A DNA stretch of 64,000 nucleotides, taken from positions 2,914,001 through 2,978,000 of the forward strand of contig NZ_VFPQ01000001.1 of NCBI RefSeq assembly GCF_006716785.1, written 5' to 3'. The DNA comes from Thermopolyspora flexuosa (GTDB taxonomy: Bacteria > Actinomycetota > Actinomycetes > Streptosporangiales > Streptosporangiaceae). Below, piece after piece: positions 52,510-61,305 of the stretch (its first letter is position 1; the number at the start of each line of letters is the position of its first letter). The notes beneath the pieces were generated by a model. It did no database searches. It was not told where the DNA came from and saw only the letters and a list, made by a program, of their open reading frames with translations. Both the position numbers and the translations under genes were made by a program.

Positions 52510-53633
52510 GGCCGCTCCGAGACGATCGCGTTGATCCGGCCCGCCACCGCGGCGACGTCCGCGTTCGGGTCGCGCTTGAGCTGCCACTCGGTGATCTGCA
52601 GGGACCCCTCGACCACGGCGCGCACCCGCGGCAGGCGGCGCTCGGTGAAGGCGTCGAACAGCGCCTGGTCGAGCCGGTCGGCGGCGAGCAGCAGCTCGGC
52701 GAGCACGACGGCGTCCTCCAGGCACTGGGCCGCGCCCTGGGCGAGGGTGGGCGGGCAGGCGTGCACGGCGTCGCCGATGAGCACGACCCGGCCCCGGTTC
52801 CACGGGCTTTCGACGAGCAGCGTCTCGAACCAGGTGTAGTTGATCCGGTCCGGGTCGGTGATCGTCTCGCGGATCTCGGTCCACGGCCAGCCGTACCCGG
52901 CGGCGAGCTCACGCATGATCCTGGGCTTGTCCTCGTCGGTGATCGACTCCCGCGGCCGCGGGTCCTCGACGAGGTAGGCGTACATGGTGTCGGGGCCGGT
53001 CGGGCAGTAGCCGGCGATGTAGCAGGGGCCGCCGTAGATGAGGTCGGTGCGCTCGATCCCCTCGGGGCGGCGGGTGTGCACCCGCCAGATGCCCATGCCG
53101 ACCGGCCGCGGCTCGACGTCGATGCCGATCATGCGGCGGATCGTGGAGCGGATGCCGTCGGCGCCGACGACGAGGTCGTAGTCGCCGGTGGTGCCGTCGG
53201 TGAAGGTGACCCGCACGGACTCGCCGAGGTCCTCGAACGACTCGACGGTCACCCCGTAGCGGCTCCGGGCCCCGGCGTCGGTGACCGCCTTGGCGAGGAT
53301 CCGGGCGAGGTCGGGCCGGTACATGCCGACCGTCGCGGGCAGGTCGGCCCCGCCGGTGCGGGAGTCGGGGACCTCGGCGAGCAGGGTGCCGTCGGGGGCA
53401 CGGAAGCCGAGCGAGTTGAACGGGAACCCGTGCGCGACGACCTCGTCCCAGACGCCGAGGTCGCGCAGCACGCGCAGGGCGTTGCCCTGCAGGGTGATGC
53501 CGGAGCCGAGCGCGGTGATCTCCGGCTTGATCTCGACGACGTCGACGGACACGCCGGCGCGGGCGAGCAGGATGGCGAGGGCGGGGCCGGAGGTGCCGGC
53601 ACCGACGATGAGAACGTTCCCTACTGCGGGCAT
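52506..53633 (-). CDS. FAD-dependent aromatic monooxygenase
   Basis: 375 residues, group A flavoprotein hydroxylase: FAD-binding VLIVGAGTSGPALA, YDLVVGADGIRS and RVVLIGDAVHACPPTLAQG. Probably hydroxylates the ring before extradiol cleavage. ATG 53633 chosen; the upstream extension is out of character. Confidence 0.88.
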   Translation of the reverse strand: MPAVGNVLIVGAGTSGPALAILLARAGVSVDVVEIKPEITALGSGITLQGNALRVLRDLGVWDEVVAHGFPFNSLGFRAPDGTLLAEVPDSRTGGADLPATVGMYRPDLARILAKAVTDAGARSRYGVTVESFEDLGESVRVTFTDGTTGDYDLVVGADGIRSTIRRMIGIDVEPRPVGMGIWRVHTRRPEGIERTDLIYGGPCYIAGYCPTGPDTMYAYLVEDPRPRESITDEDKPRIMRELAAGYGWPWTEIRETITDPDRINYTWFETLLVESPWNRGRVVLIGDAVHACPPTLAQGAAQCLEDAVVLAELLLAADRLDQALFDAFTERRLPRVRAVVEGSLQITEWQLKRDPNADVAAVAGRINAIVSERP

Positions 53634-53640
53634 GGCGGCC

Positions 53641-54600
53641 TCACTTGATCGCGAGGGGGTTGATGGGGGAGCCGACCGCGCCCGTGATGGGCAGCGGCGG
53701 GGCGACAAGGAAAAACTCGTAGACGCCGTCGGCGGCGCAGTCGTCGGCGAGCGCGTCGAGGTCCCACATCTCGCCGACGAGCAGGCCCATGTGCGGGATG
53801 ACGACCTGGTGGAGCGGCTGGAAGGCGTTCTCGAACTCGTTGGGCCGCACCTCGAAGCCCCAGGTGTCGGTGGCGATCGCGGCGATCTCGGTGCGGTGCA
53901 GCCACCCGGCGGTCCAGAACGACAGGCCGGGCGCGGGGCCTCCGGCGTACTCGCCCCAGCCCTCCCGCTTGGCCCGGGTGAGCTGGCCGGTGCGCACGCA
54001 CACGATGTCGCCGCGGCCGACCTCCACGCCGTGCGCCTCGGCGGTGGCCTGAAGATGCTCCTCGGTGATGGCGAAGCCGTCGGGCAGCTCGCCGTTCTCG
54101 CCGAACACCCGGCCGACGTCGAGCAGCACGCCGCGGCTGGCGACCGGCGAGGCCAGGTTCTCGATGCCGGTGACCTTGTCGCCGTCGGTGGTGACGACCT
54201 TGTCGGCGGGGCGGCCGTTGTAGGCGACGCCGTGGTCGAAGATGTGGCCGAGGCCGTCCCACTGGGTGGCGCACTGCAGCGGCATGATGATCATGTCGTC
54301 GGCGCCGCCGATGCCGTGCGGCATGTCCCGGTCGCCGTGCACCACGTCGAGCCCGGTGCCGAGCATGACGTGGACCGGGTTGTTGCGCTTGCGCCAGCCG
54401 CGCTGCGGGCCGTCGGCCTGGAACCGCATCGCCAGGGAGATCGAGACGCCCTTGCGGACGAGGGAGGCGGCCTGGCGGCGCTTGGCCCCGTCGATGAAGT
54501 TCACCGTGCCGAGGACGTCGTCCTCTCCCCAGCGCCCCCAGTTGGAGTACTTCTTGGCGGCCTCGGCGACCGCGGCCTCGGCGCTGATGCGCTCGGTCAT
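53641..54600 (-). CDS. Cyclase-family (kynurenine formamidase-like) hydrolase
   Basis: 319 residues. The zinc motif HxGTHxD of the family appears as QWDGLGHIFDHG, so the first ligand is altered and the second kept. Members hydrolyse amides or lactones. ATG overlaps the upstream FAH gene stop by 4 bp. Confidence 0.8.
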   Translation of the reverse strand: MTERISAEAAVAEAAKKYSNWGRWGEDDVLGTVNFIDGAKRRQAASLVRKGVSISLAMRFQADGPQRGWRKRNNPVHVMLGTGLDVVHGDRDMPHGIGGADDMIIMPLQCATQWDGLGHIFDHGVAYNGRPADKVVTTDGDKVTGIENLASPVASRGVLLDVGRVFGENGELPDGFAITEEHLQATAEAHGVEVGRGDIVCVRTGQLTRAKREGWGEYAGGPAPGLSFWTAGWLHRTEIAAIATDTWGFEVRPNEFENAFQPLHQVVIPHMGLLVGEMWDLDALADDCAADGVYEFFLVAPPLPITGAVGSPINPLAIK

Positions 54601-55583
54601 CCTTCCTCCTCCGCGACGCACCGGTTGCGCTGGACGCCCAGCCCGGTGATCGTGCCTTCCATGACGTCGCCGGGGCGCAGCAGGCGGCCGTGGTGCAGGC
54701 CGTTCCCGGCCGGGCTGCCGGTGAGCACGAGGTCGCCGGGGAGCAGCCGCACGGTCTGCGAGACCGCGGAGACGATCCGCGCGACGTCGAAGATCATGTC
54801 CTTGGTGGACTCGTCCTGCATGACCTCGCCGTTGAGCCGCAGCGTCACCTGGAGGTCGCCGGGGTCGCCGACGAACGCGGCGGGCACCAGGTACGGCCCG
54901 AGCGGGGTGAACGTCGGCGCGTTCTTGGCGCGCAGCCAGTCGGCGCCCATCTCGCCGACGTCCTTGCGGAACACCGCCTCGCGGGCGGTGATGTCGTTGG
55001 CGATCGTGTAGGCGGCGACGTGCTCCAGCGCCCGCTCCCGGCTCACCCGGAACGCCGGGCGGCCGATCACCGCGGCGAGCTCCAGCTCCCAGTCCGGCTT
55101 TTCGCACCAGGACGGGATGACCACCGGGTCGTACGGGCCGGTGATCGAGGAGGGCAGGCCGAGGAACACGTACGGCTCGCCCTCGGCGGCGCGGCGGTCC
55201 ATCATCGCCGCGGCCTCGGCGCGCACCTGCTCGGGCGGCCTGCCGTTCGGCGGCTCGTGGGCCACCACGAGGTCGATCACGTGGGTGCGGTAGTTCGCCC
55301 CGGCCTGGAACAGCTGGCGGGGCTCGACGGGGGCGTGCACCCGCAGCGCCGACCACGGCAGCCACTCCCCCGCGGTCGACCGGGCGGCCTCGGTGAGCAG
55401 CGGTAGCACGTCGTCCCAGCGCTCCAGCAGCGCACGGGTGGTGGGTTCGGGCAGGTCGAGCTCGGGCACGGTCCGCAGGTCGAGGACGCGCCCCTCGGCG
55501 ACGAGGCCGGGGAATGCCGGACCGTCTCCGGCCGAGAAGGTGCCGAGCGCGAACGGGCCCGCAAAGGACGGAGATGTTTCCAC
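54597..55583 (-). CDS. Fumarylacetoacetate hydrolase-family protein, copy 2
   Basis: 328 residues, first gene of the operon. Metal ligands in DWELELAAVIG and ANDITAREAV; FQAGANYRTHVIDL near the N-terminal side. Diverged from copy 1, so a different substrate is likely. GTG 55583. Confidence 0.85.
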   Translation of the reverse strand: METSPSFAGPFALGTFSAGDGPAFPGLVAEGRVLDLRTVPELDLPEPTTRALLERWDDVLPLLTEAARSTAGEWLPWSALRVHAPVEPRQLFQAGANYRTHVIDLVVAHEPPNGRPPEQVRAEAAAMMDRRAAEGEPYVFLGLPSSITGPYDPVVIPSWCEKPDWELELAAVIGRPAFRVSRERALEHVAAYTIANDITAREAVFRKDVGEMGADWLRAKNAPTFTPLGPYLVPAAFVGDPGDLQVTLRLNGEVMQDESTKDMIFDVARIVSAVSQTVRLLPGDLVLTGSPAGNGLHHGRLLRPGDVMEGTITGLGVQRNRCVAEEEG

Positions 55584-55665
55584 GACGTTTCCCTCCGATT
55601 GCGGTGCCCTTAACCTTGGACCATCCGCACCGATCAGGGAAATCGATTCTTAGGATCACCTTCAT

Positions 55666-55680
55666 CCATCCGGTGGATGG
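55666..55680. promoter_or_regulatory. Palindrome in the LysR/catabolic operon divergent region
   Basis: CCATCC-GGT-GGATGG, 26 bp before the LysR gene start; candidate regulator site. Confidence 0.45.
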
Positions 55681-55705
55681 TGGGGTGGCCGGAGCGAGGG
55701 CTGCC

Positions 55706-56635
55706 GTGAACCTGGAAAGGCTCGACCTCAACCTGCTCGTCGCGCTGCGCGCCCTGCTGGAGGAACGCCACGTCACCCGGGCCGGCGCCCGGATCGGGCT
55801 GAGCCAGCCCGCGATGAGCGCCGCCCTCGCGCGGCTGCGCCGCCACTTCTCCGACGAGCTGCTCGTGCGCAAGGGCAACCGGTACGAGCTGACCCCGCTC
55901 GGCGCGGCGCTGCGCGACCCCGCGGCGAACGCCTACGCGATGCTGGAGCGGCTGTTCGCCGCGCGCACCGGCTTCGACCCGGCCACCGAGCGGCACGAGT
56001 TCACCGTGCTCTCCTCCGACTACGGCGTCGCGGTCTTCGGCACCGCGCTCGCCCGGGCCGTGCAGAAGGTGGCGCCCCGCGTGACGCTGCACTTCCGGCA
56101 GGTGACGCCGGATGTGGTGGAGAACCCGGAGACCGGGCTCGGCGGGGTGGACGGCATGCTCATGCCGCACGGCATCATCAGCGGCCTGCCCGCCGTGGAC
56201 CTGTACGAGGACGAGTGGATCTGCCTGGTCGCGGCCGACAACCACGAGGTCGGCGAGCGGCTCACCATGGACGACCTGGCCCGGCTGCCGTGGGCGGTCT
56301 ACCAGCGCGCCTACGACACGCCGGTCACCCGGCAGCTGTCGATGCTCGGGCTGGAGCCGCGGGTGGAGGTGTCGGTGCCGAGCTTCCAGCTCCTGCCGTC
56401 CCTCGTCGCGGGCACCCGCCGGGTCGCGATCCTGCAGCGGCGGCTCGCCCACCAGCTCCGGCACGTCGCGCCGGTGCGCATGCTGCCGTGCCCGTTCCCG
56501 GCGGTCACGCTGCGGGAGGCGCTGTGGTGGCACCCGGTGCACACGCACAACGCGGCCCACGCCTGGCTGCGCGGCATCGCGGCCGAGACCGCGGCCACGC
56601 TGCCGCCCCTCGGCACGCTTCCGCCGCTCGACTGA
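55706..56635 (+). CDS. LysR-family regulator (NahR/NodD-like)
   Basis: 309 residues. Starts VNLERLDLNLLVALRALLEE with the LysR helix-turn-helix (RAGARIGLSQPAMSAALARL), then the effector domain. The NLLV/L-ALLEE start is typical of the NodD/NahR group that senses aromatic compounds. GTG 55706 follows GAGGG. Diverges from the catabolic operon, so its probable activator. Confidence 0.9.
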   Translation: MNLERLDLNLLVALRALLEERHVTRAGARIGLSQPAMSAALARLRRHFSDELLVRKGNRYELTPLGAALRDPAANAYAMLERLFAARTGFDPATERHEFTVLSSDYGVAVFGTALARAVQKVAPRVTLHFRQVTPDVVENPETGLGGVDGMLMPHGIISGLPAVDLYEDEWICLVAADNHEVGERLTMDDLARLPWAVYQRAYDTPVTRQLSMLGLEPRVEVSVPSFQLLPSLVAGTRRVAILQRRLAHQLRHVAPVRMLPCPFPAVTLREALWWHPVHTHNAAHAWLRGIAAETAATLPPLGTLPPLD

Positions 56636-56743
56636 CCGGCCCGGCAGGCCGTACCGCAGGCGTCATCGACGCACGAAACACCCTTGCATCCACATAGCAG
56701 ATGGCGCGTGAGGAACCGTCACTTCTCGGCGATATCCGGCTCT

Positions 56744-56771
56744 TGTACATTTGTACATGTACATCTGTACA
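56744..56771. promoter_or_regulatory. Four-fold TGTACA operator
   Basis: TGTACA at 56744, 56752, 56758 and 56766: symmetrical 8-6-8 spacing forming a nested pseudo-palindrome that ends 15 bp before the SMR start. Fits two dimers of the TetR-family regulator encoded downstream. Confidence 0.7.
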
Positions 56772-56785
56772 TGAGGGGGATCGCA

Positions 56786-57106
56786 TTGCCGTTCGTGTTC
56801 CTCACCCTGGCGATCTGCGCGGAGGTTCTCGGGACGACCCTGCTCAAGCTCAGCTCGGGCTTCACCCGGCTGTGGCCCACGCTCGGCTCGCTCGGCGCGT
56901 ACGGGCTGTCGTTCGCGCTGCTCGCGCAGGCGCTGCGCGGCATGGGGGTGGGCGTCGCCTACGCCATCTGGTCCGGGCTCGGCACCGCGCTGATCGTCAT
57001 GATCGGCGTGCTGTTCCTGCGGGAGCCGGTCACCCTCGTCAAGGTCGCCGGAGTGGCGCTCGTGGTGGCCGGAGTGGTGACCCTCCAGCTCGGTGGTGCA
57101 CATTGA
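56786..57106 (+). CDS. Small multidrug resistance (SMR) efflux protein
   Basis: 106 residues, four predicted helices; the essential membrane Glu is in ICAEVLGTTLLKLS (Glu 13), and GVAYAIWSGLGTALI is the third-helix motif. Exports cationic compounds by proton antiport. TTG 56786 (AGGGGG upstream) gives the family length; ATG 56771 overlaps the operator. Confidence 0.9.
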   Translation: MPFVFLTLAICAEVLGTTLLKLSSGFTRLWPTLGSLGAYGLSFALLAQALRGMGVGVAYAIWSGLGTALIVMIGVLFLREPVTLVKVAGVALVVAGVVTLQLGGAH

Positions 57107-57654
57107 GCCATGTGCGACGCAACCCCGAGGAACGACGACGCCGCATCATCGAGGCGGCCTGCGAGCTGATTCCCGAGGTGGGCGTGGCCGGGCTCACCCA
57201 TCGGCTCGTCGCCGCCCGGGCCGGCGTGCCGCTCGGCGCGACCACCTACTACTTCCGGTCGCTCGACGAGCTGGTCGAGGCCGCGCTGACCGCCGCGGCC
57301 GAGTTCAACACGGCGATCCTGCACGAGTGGGGCGAGGCCCTCGCCACGGGCTCGGACGTCGCGGACACGCTCGTCCGGCTCGTCGGCGACTACCTGCAGG
57401 ACCACGTGCGCATGCGCACCTGGAACGAGCTGTACGCGGCGGGCGGCCTGCGGCCCGAGCTGCGGCCGCTCGCCCGGCAGTGGAGCGACGGGCTGACCGA
57501 CCTGCTCACCAGGCACGTCGGCCCGGCGTCCGCGCGGGCCGCCGCGGTGTTCATCGACGGCGCGCTGCTGCACGCGCTCATCCACGACCGGCCGATCGAC
57601 ACCGCGACCCTGCGCCGGTCGCTCTCCGCGATCCTGGGCGCCCGCCCGGCGTGA
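57103..57654 (+). CDS. TetR-family regulator of the SMR gene
   Basis: 183 residues, helix-turn-helix GVAGLTHRLVAARAGVPLGATTYYF at about 27-55, C-terminal ligand domain. Start overlaps the SMR stop (TTGA), so it forms one autoregulated operon controlled through the TGTACA sites. GTG 57112 is an alternative start. Confidence 0.88.
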   Translation: MSHVRRNPEERRRRIIEAACELIPEVGVAGLTHRLVAARAGVPLGATTYYFRSLDELVEAALTAAAEFNTAILHEWGEALATGSDVADTLVRLVGDYLQDHVRMRTWNELYAAGGLRPELRPLARQWSDGLTDLLTRHVGPASARAAAVFIDGALLHALIHDRPIDTATLRRSLSAILGARPA

Positions 57655-57729
57655 CGGGGCACGGCGGCGGCCATGCCCCGTCGCAACGGTTCCCCTGGCG
57701 GGGAGGCGCGGGACCGCGCCCGCGGACGC

Positions 57730-58107
57730 TCAGACGCCCCTGGTCTCGCCGTCGAGCTCGGCGGCGATCTCGGCCCGGATCGCGTCCATGTCGAGGGCGC
57801 GCACCTGGCCGATCAGCTCCTCAAGCGCGTGCGCGGGAAGGGCGCCCGGCTGGGCGAACACGACGATGCCGTCGCGGATCGCCATGATCGTGGGCACGGC
57901 GGTGATGTCGAAGCCCTCGGCGAGCCCCGGCTCCGCCTCGGTGTCGATCTTGCCGAACTTGATGTCCGGGTGCTTCTCCGAGGCCTCCTCGAAGATCGGC
58001 GCGAAGCTCCGGCAGGGCCCGCACCACGAGGCCCAGAAGTCCAGCAGGACGATGCCCTCTTCGGCGATCTCGTTGAAGTTGGACTCGGTTACCTGGATCG
58101 TCGCCAC
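57730..58107 (-). CDS. Thioredoxin
   Basis: 125 residues, active site WASWCGPC, cis-Pro in TAVPTIMA. Reduces protein disulphides. GTG 58107 follows AGGAG; a C-terminal extension of about 15 residues beyond classical TrxA is present. Confidence 0.93.
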   Translation of the reverse strand: MATIQVTESNFNEIAEEGIVLLDFWASWCGPCRSFAPIFEEASEKHPDIKFGKIDTEAEPGLAEGFDITAVPTIMAIRDGIVVFAQPGALPAHALEELIGQVRALDMDAIRAEIAAELDGETRGV

Positions 58108-58583
58108 CAGCGACTCCTGTCTGTATGCGTTGCGTTCGAGTGTGCTGCGCTCGAAGGCATAACCCTTACCCGTGCGCGCGCATTCCATCCTTCCGTACGG
58201 CACGCCCACGCGAGCGAGAACGCCCGATTCCGCTGACCGCGAACCGACCGCCGGTGGCCCGGGCACGGCCCCGGCCGCCGCCCGCGGCGGTGGCGATCCT
58301 TCACCGGCGGCGCCGGTGTCCGTGCCGGGCGGGCCGGCCGTCCCGCCGCCCTCCCCCGAGCGCGCTCACCATGCCCGGCGAATCCGAATCCGGAAGATTC
58401 ACGGCAGAGCGCCTGTTTTTCGTACTTTCACCCACTTTCTCGCATCACAGATATCAAACGCCCAATTATGCGGGAGTTGGACAATCCGGCACGAATACCT
58501 CTTGCCATCGTCTCGCCCACCAAGAACACGAATGCCCATTTTTCCCTGCATTCCGCCTGTACAGTGCTTTACTCTTCGATGCC
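58108..58583. other. Intergenic region before the WXG100 module
   Basis: About 475 bp; the right half is clearly lower in GC than the flanks and shows no gene. TACAGT at 58560-58565 could serve as a -10 for the next gene, which has no ribosome site, so a near-leaderless mRNA is possible. Confidence 0.35.
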
Positions 58584-59606
58584 ATGGGTTTCTCCGGGAT
58601 GAAGACCGACCAGGCCCGTGACCTCGCCGCGGCGCTCGATGTCGCCGGCGGCGCGCTGAGCATCCAGGGCGACGCGATTCGCCGGCTTCTGGAACGCTGG
58701 GACGGGGACACCTCGCGGTTGGCTTCGTTTCCGAGCCGTGCGTCCTGGGCCCAGGACCAGGCCAAGGACATCCGCCGCCGGGTCGGCCTGCTCGAACAGG
58801 ATCCCGAGGGCGTTCTCATGTTCGCGAGCATGGCGGGACTGCTCGACACCTGGCTGTCCATCAAGGACAGCCCGCTATATCAGCGATACGAGCAGATCCA
58901 GCAGATCAAGAAGGACGTCACGACCCCGCTCCAGGTACTCAAGATACCCACCGCGATCGAGGCCGCCCTCCACCTCTACAAACGCTGGGATCAGGGGAGG
59001 AACGTGGCCGCCGCACGCGCCCTCCTCGAATTCAGCCGCTGGTGGGGCGACGCCGACCGGATAAAGGCCCACCGGAAGGAGCTGCTCCGGGAACTGCTCA
59101 AGGCCCAGCGAATCCGCAACTGGTACAAGGAGCCGTGGAAGTGGCAGCAGGCCGTGCGCAGCGTGGCGCAGCGCCTGCGGATCCCGAAGGCGGACAAGCT
59201 GTTCACGAAGGCGCCGGGGACGGGATTCCTCGCCCAGCGGGTGCTCCTTCCCGCGAACATCGTCACCGGGCTCAAGGAGGCGATCAGCCCCACCCACGAC
59301 GGCGCACGGGGCTGGGTCGACCGGGGCATGGGCCTGCTCCAGGCCGCGGGTGCGGGAGCCGTACTCGGCGGCGCCAGCGTCGCCACCGCGCTCGGCGCCT
59401 CCGCCACGGTCGCCGCCGCCGTCCCCGTCGCGGGCTGGGTGGCCCTCGGCGTGGCCGGCACCTACTTCCTCGGCAGCTGGGTCTGGGACAAGTGGGGCGA
59501 CGACATCAAGAAGGGCGCCGGCGCGGCCGCCGACTGGGCCCGCGACAAGGCCGGGAAGGCGCTGGAGAGCACGAAGAACTTCGCCAAGAAGTTCAAGTTC
59601 TGGTGA
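58584..59606 (+). CDS. WXG100-like putative secreted effector with membrane-active C-terminus
   Basis: 340 residues. N-terminus (about 1-75, AAALDVAGGALSIQGDAIRRLLERWDGD) resembles the helical WXG100/ESX domain. The middle is helical and basic. Residues about 255-300 are a hydrophobic Gly/Ala hairpin (AGAGAVLGGASVATALGASA, VPVAGWVALGVAGTYFLGSW) followed by an amphipathic basic tail ending KKFKFW. This looks like a pore-forming or membrane-inserting toxin carried by a type VII signal. ATG 58584 lacks a ribosome site. Confidence 0.55.
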   Translation: MGFSGMKTDQARDLAAALDVAGGALSIQGDAIRRLLERWDGDTSRLASFPSRASWAQDQAKDIRRRVGLLEQDPEGVLMFASMAGLLDTWLSIKDSPLYQRYEQIQQIKKDVTTPLQVLKIPTAIEAALHLYKRWDQGRNVAAARALLEFSRWWGDADRIKAHRKELLRELLKAQRIRNWYKEPWKWQQAVRSVAQRLRIPKADKLFTKAPGTGFLAQRVLLPANIVTGLKEAISPTHDGARGWVDRGMGLLQAAGAGAVLGGASVATALGASATVAAAVPVAGWVALGVAGTYFLGSWVWDKWGDDIKKGAGAAADWARDKAGKALESTKNFAKKFKFW

Positions 59607-59639
59607 TCTTCACGTTCCGTGAGCGAAAGGCAGGAGTGC

Positions 59640-60452
59640 GTGCCGGACATCGACATGGAATTGTCCGAGTTCCGTCAGGAGCTGGCCGACGCGCTGGCCG
59701 AGGGCGGCACCCAACCCCTTCTCCGCCTGACCGACGAGGAACTCGCGGTGCTGGATCCCGTGCCGGACGACGAGACGATCGTCGCCGCCCCGCACCTGTC
59801 CGCCCTCGGCGAGGAGCAGCGCACCTGGGTCATGGCCACCGCGCTCCGCTCACTCGTCGCGCGTGAGGTGGTGGAGATCACCAACATCGAGGAGATCGAC
59901 GCCATGCTGCGCCGGCCCGACGCCGACCGGACGGCCAAGGTGGACATGCGCATCCGCCCGGAGGTCGACCTCGTGCTCACGTTGCGCCGTACCGCCGAGC
60001 GCGCGGTGGCCGTCCGGCGGGAGACCGCGGACGGAACCGCGTACGCCTACGTCCACATCCACACCCCCGACCTGCTCCTCCTCGAACGGGTCACCGCGGG
60101 AGGAATGCACCTGTTCACCCTGGCGGCCAACACCGGCGACGTCGCGACCATGCTGCGCGCGTTCGTCGACCCGTTCGGGGTCGCCGACCGGGACGGCCCG
60201 GAGCACGAACTCGATCCCGCCGCGCTCGACCGCGACCACGTCGGGCCGCTGGCCAACGTCATCGACAACGCCAGGGTCGTCGGTCATCTCGTCCTGCTCG
60301 GCAGGGAGCCCGGGCCGATGCTGCTCACCTACGGCACCGACAGCGCGGTCTGGACCGTGATCGTGGACAGGCCGCACGCCCCCACCGGGATCCGGGCGCA
60401 GGCGGTGGGCGCGGAGACGCTCACCCGCCGGTTGGCCGGCCTGCTCGTGTAG
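59640..60452 (+). CDS. EspG-like or immunity-like cytosolic protein
   Basis: 270 residues, soluble, acidic. Features: ELSEFRQELADAL, EEQRTWVMATALRSLVAREV, VDLVLTLRRTAERAVAVRRE and YAYVHIHTPDLLLLERV. The overall pattern recalls ESX secretion chaperones (EspG), but I cannot confirm this. Position between a WXG100-like effector and a WXG100 protein favours chaperone or immunity. GTG 59640 chosen. Confidence 0.45.
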   Translation: MPDIDMELSEFRQELADALAEGGTQPLLRLTDEELAVLDPVPDDETIVAAPHLSALGEEQRTWVMATALRSLVAREVVEITNIEEIDAMLRRPDADRTAKVDMRIRPEVDLVLTLRRTAERAVAVRRETADGTAYAYVHIHTPDLLLLERVTAGGMHLFTLAANTGDVATMLRAFVDPFGVADRDGPEHELDPAALDRDHVGPLANVIDNARVVGHLVLLGREPGPMLLTYGTDSAVWTVIVDRPHAPTGIRAQAVGAETLTRRLAGLLV

Positions 60453-60494
60453 GGCTCGTGAGGGATTCGCGACACGGAGACGACGGGAGGCGCT

Positions 60495-60758
60495 GTGGGC
60501 GATCGGGTTGCGGAGTGCCGGGCGGACATGCAGGCGATCCACCAGGCCGCCAACGAGATCGAGAACGCGCTGGAATCGGTGGACGCGCTGTGCGGGCCGG
60601 ACGTATGGTCGGGGCCGGCCGGTGAACGGTTCCGTGAGGAGTGGCAGGGTCACCGGACGGCGATACGGTCGGCGCTCGACTCGATCCGGGAGCAGACGGA
60701 CACGATCATCGCCAGGGTTCAGCGGGAGGAGCGGGAGAGGGAGGAAGCCAGACGGTGA
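60495..60758 (+). CDS. WXG100-family protein
   Basis: 87 residues, all helical, with the central turn DVWSGPAGERFREEW (W-S-G = WxG). Such ESAT-6-like proteins are secreted as dimers by type VII systems. GTG follows GGGAGG; its stop overlaps the next start (GTGA). No secretion ATPase gene (EccC) is in the window. Confidence 0.75.
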   Translation: MGDRVAECRADMQAIHQAANEIENALESVDALCGPDVWSGPAGERFREEWQGHRTAIRSALDSIREQTDTIIARVQREEREREEARR

Positions 60759-61174
60759 CCGGGAAGCTGCGGCCCGCGAGCGAGGCTCGTCGTGCGTTCT
60801 CCTCGGCGGTCGACGCGATCCTCTCCCTGGCCGGCGGCCTCGCCGGGGCCGCCGCCCTGTCCGTCGACCCGGCCGAGGGGACCGTCCGCCTCGGCGAGCC
60901 GCGTTTCTGGATCGCGCTCGCCGGGATCGCGCTGGGGGTCTCGTTCTGCAACCACGTCGTCCTCACCGCGCTCGGCCTGGCCAGCGTCGGAAAGCTGCTC
61001 ACCGGGACGCGCCTCGTCCGGGAGAGCGACGGGGCCCGGCCCGGCCTCCTCCAGATGGTGCGGCGCTGGCTGTGGGGGTTCTACTGGATGCTGGTGATCG
61101 TGCCGATCTCGGTCGCCTCGATGAGCGACGTCAACCAGGAGGACATGGCGGGCCTCCGGCTCGTACGCCGCTGA
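60755..61174 (+). CDS. RDD-like small membrane protein
   Basis: 139 residues with about four hydrophobic segments (for example ILSLAGGLAGAAAL, FWIALAGIALGVSF, FYWMLVIVPISVAS). The first motif resembles RDD-family proteins. Coupled to the WXG100 gene by 4-bp overlap; perhaps an anchor or immunity protein. Confidence 0.5.
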   Translation: MTGKLRPASEARRAFSSAVDAILSLAGGLAGAAALSVDPAEGTVRLGEPRFWIALAGIALGVSFCNHVVLTALGLASVGKLLTGTRLVRESDGARPGLLQMVRRWLWGFYWMLVIVPISVASMSDVNQEDMAGLRLVRR

Positions 61175-61245
61175 CGCGGTCGCACTCCCTTCCCGCACGC
61201 CCTCGGCGGCGTCCCCGCCGGTACCGACGGGTCGTACCGGGCGGG

Positions 61246-61283
61246 CGGTCTCGCTCCACCCCCGGGGTGGCGGAGCGAGACCG
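61246..61283. terminator. Bidirectional terminator
   Basis: A 12-bp perfect stem (61246-61257 with 61272-61283) between convergent genes. Confidence 0.7.
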
Positions 61284-61305
61284 TGGCGGCGTCCCACCGG
61301 CGCGG

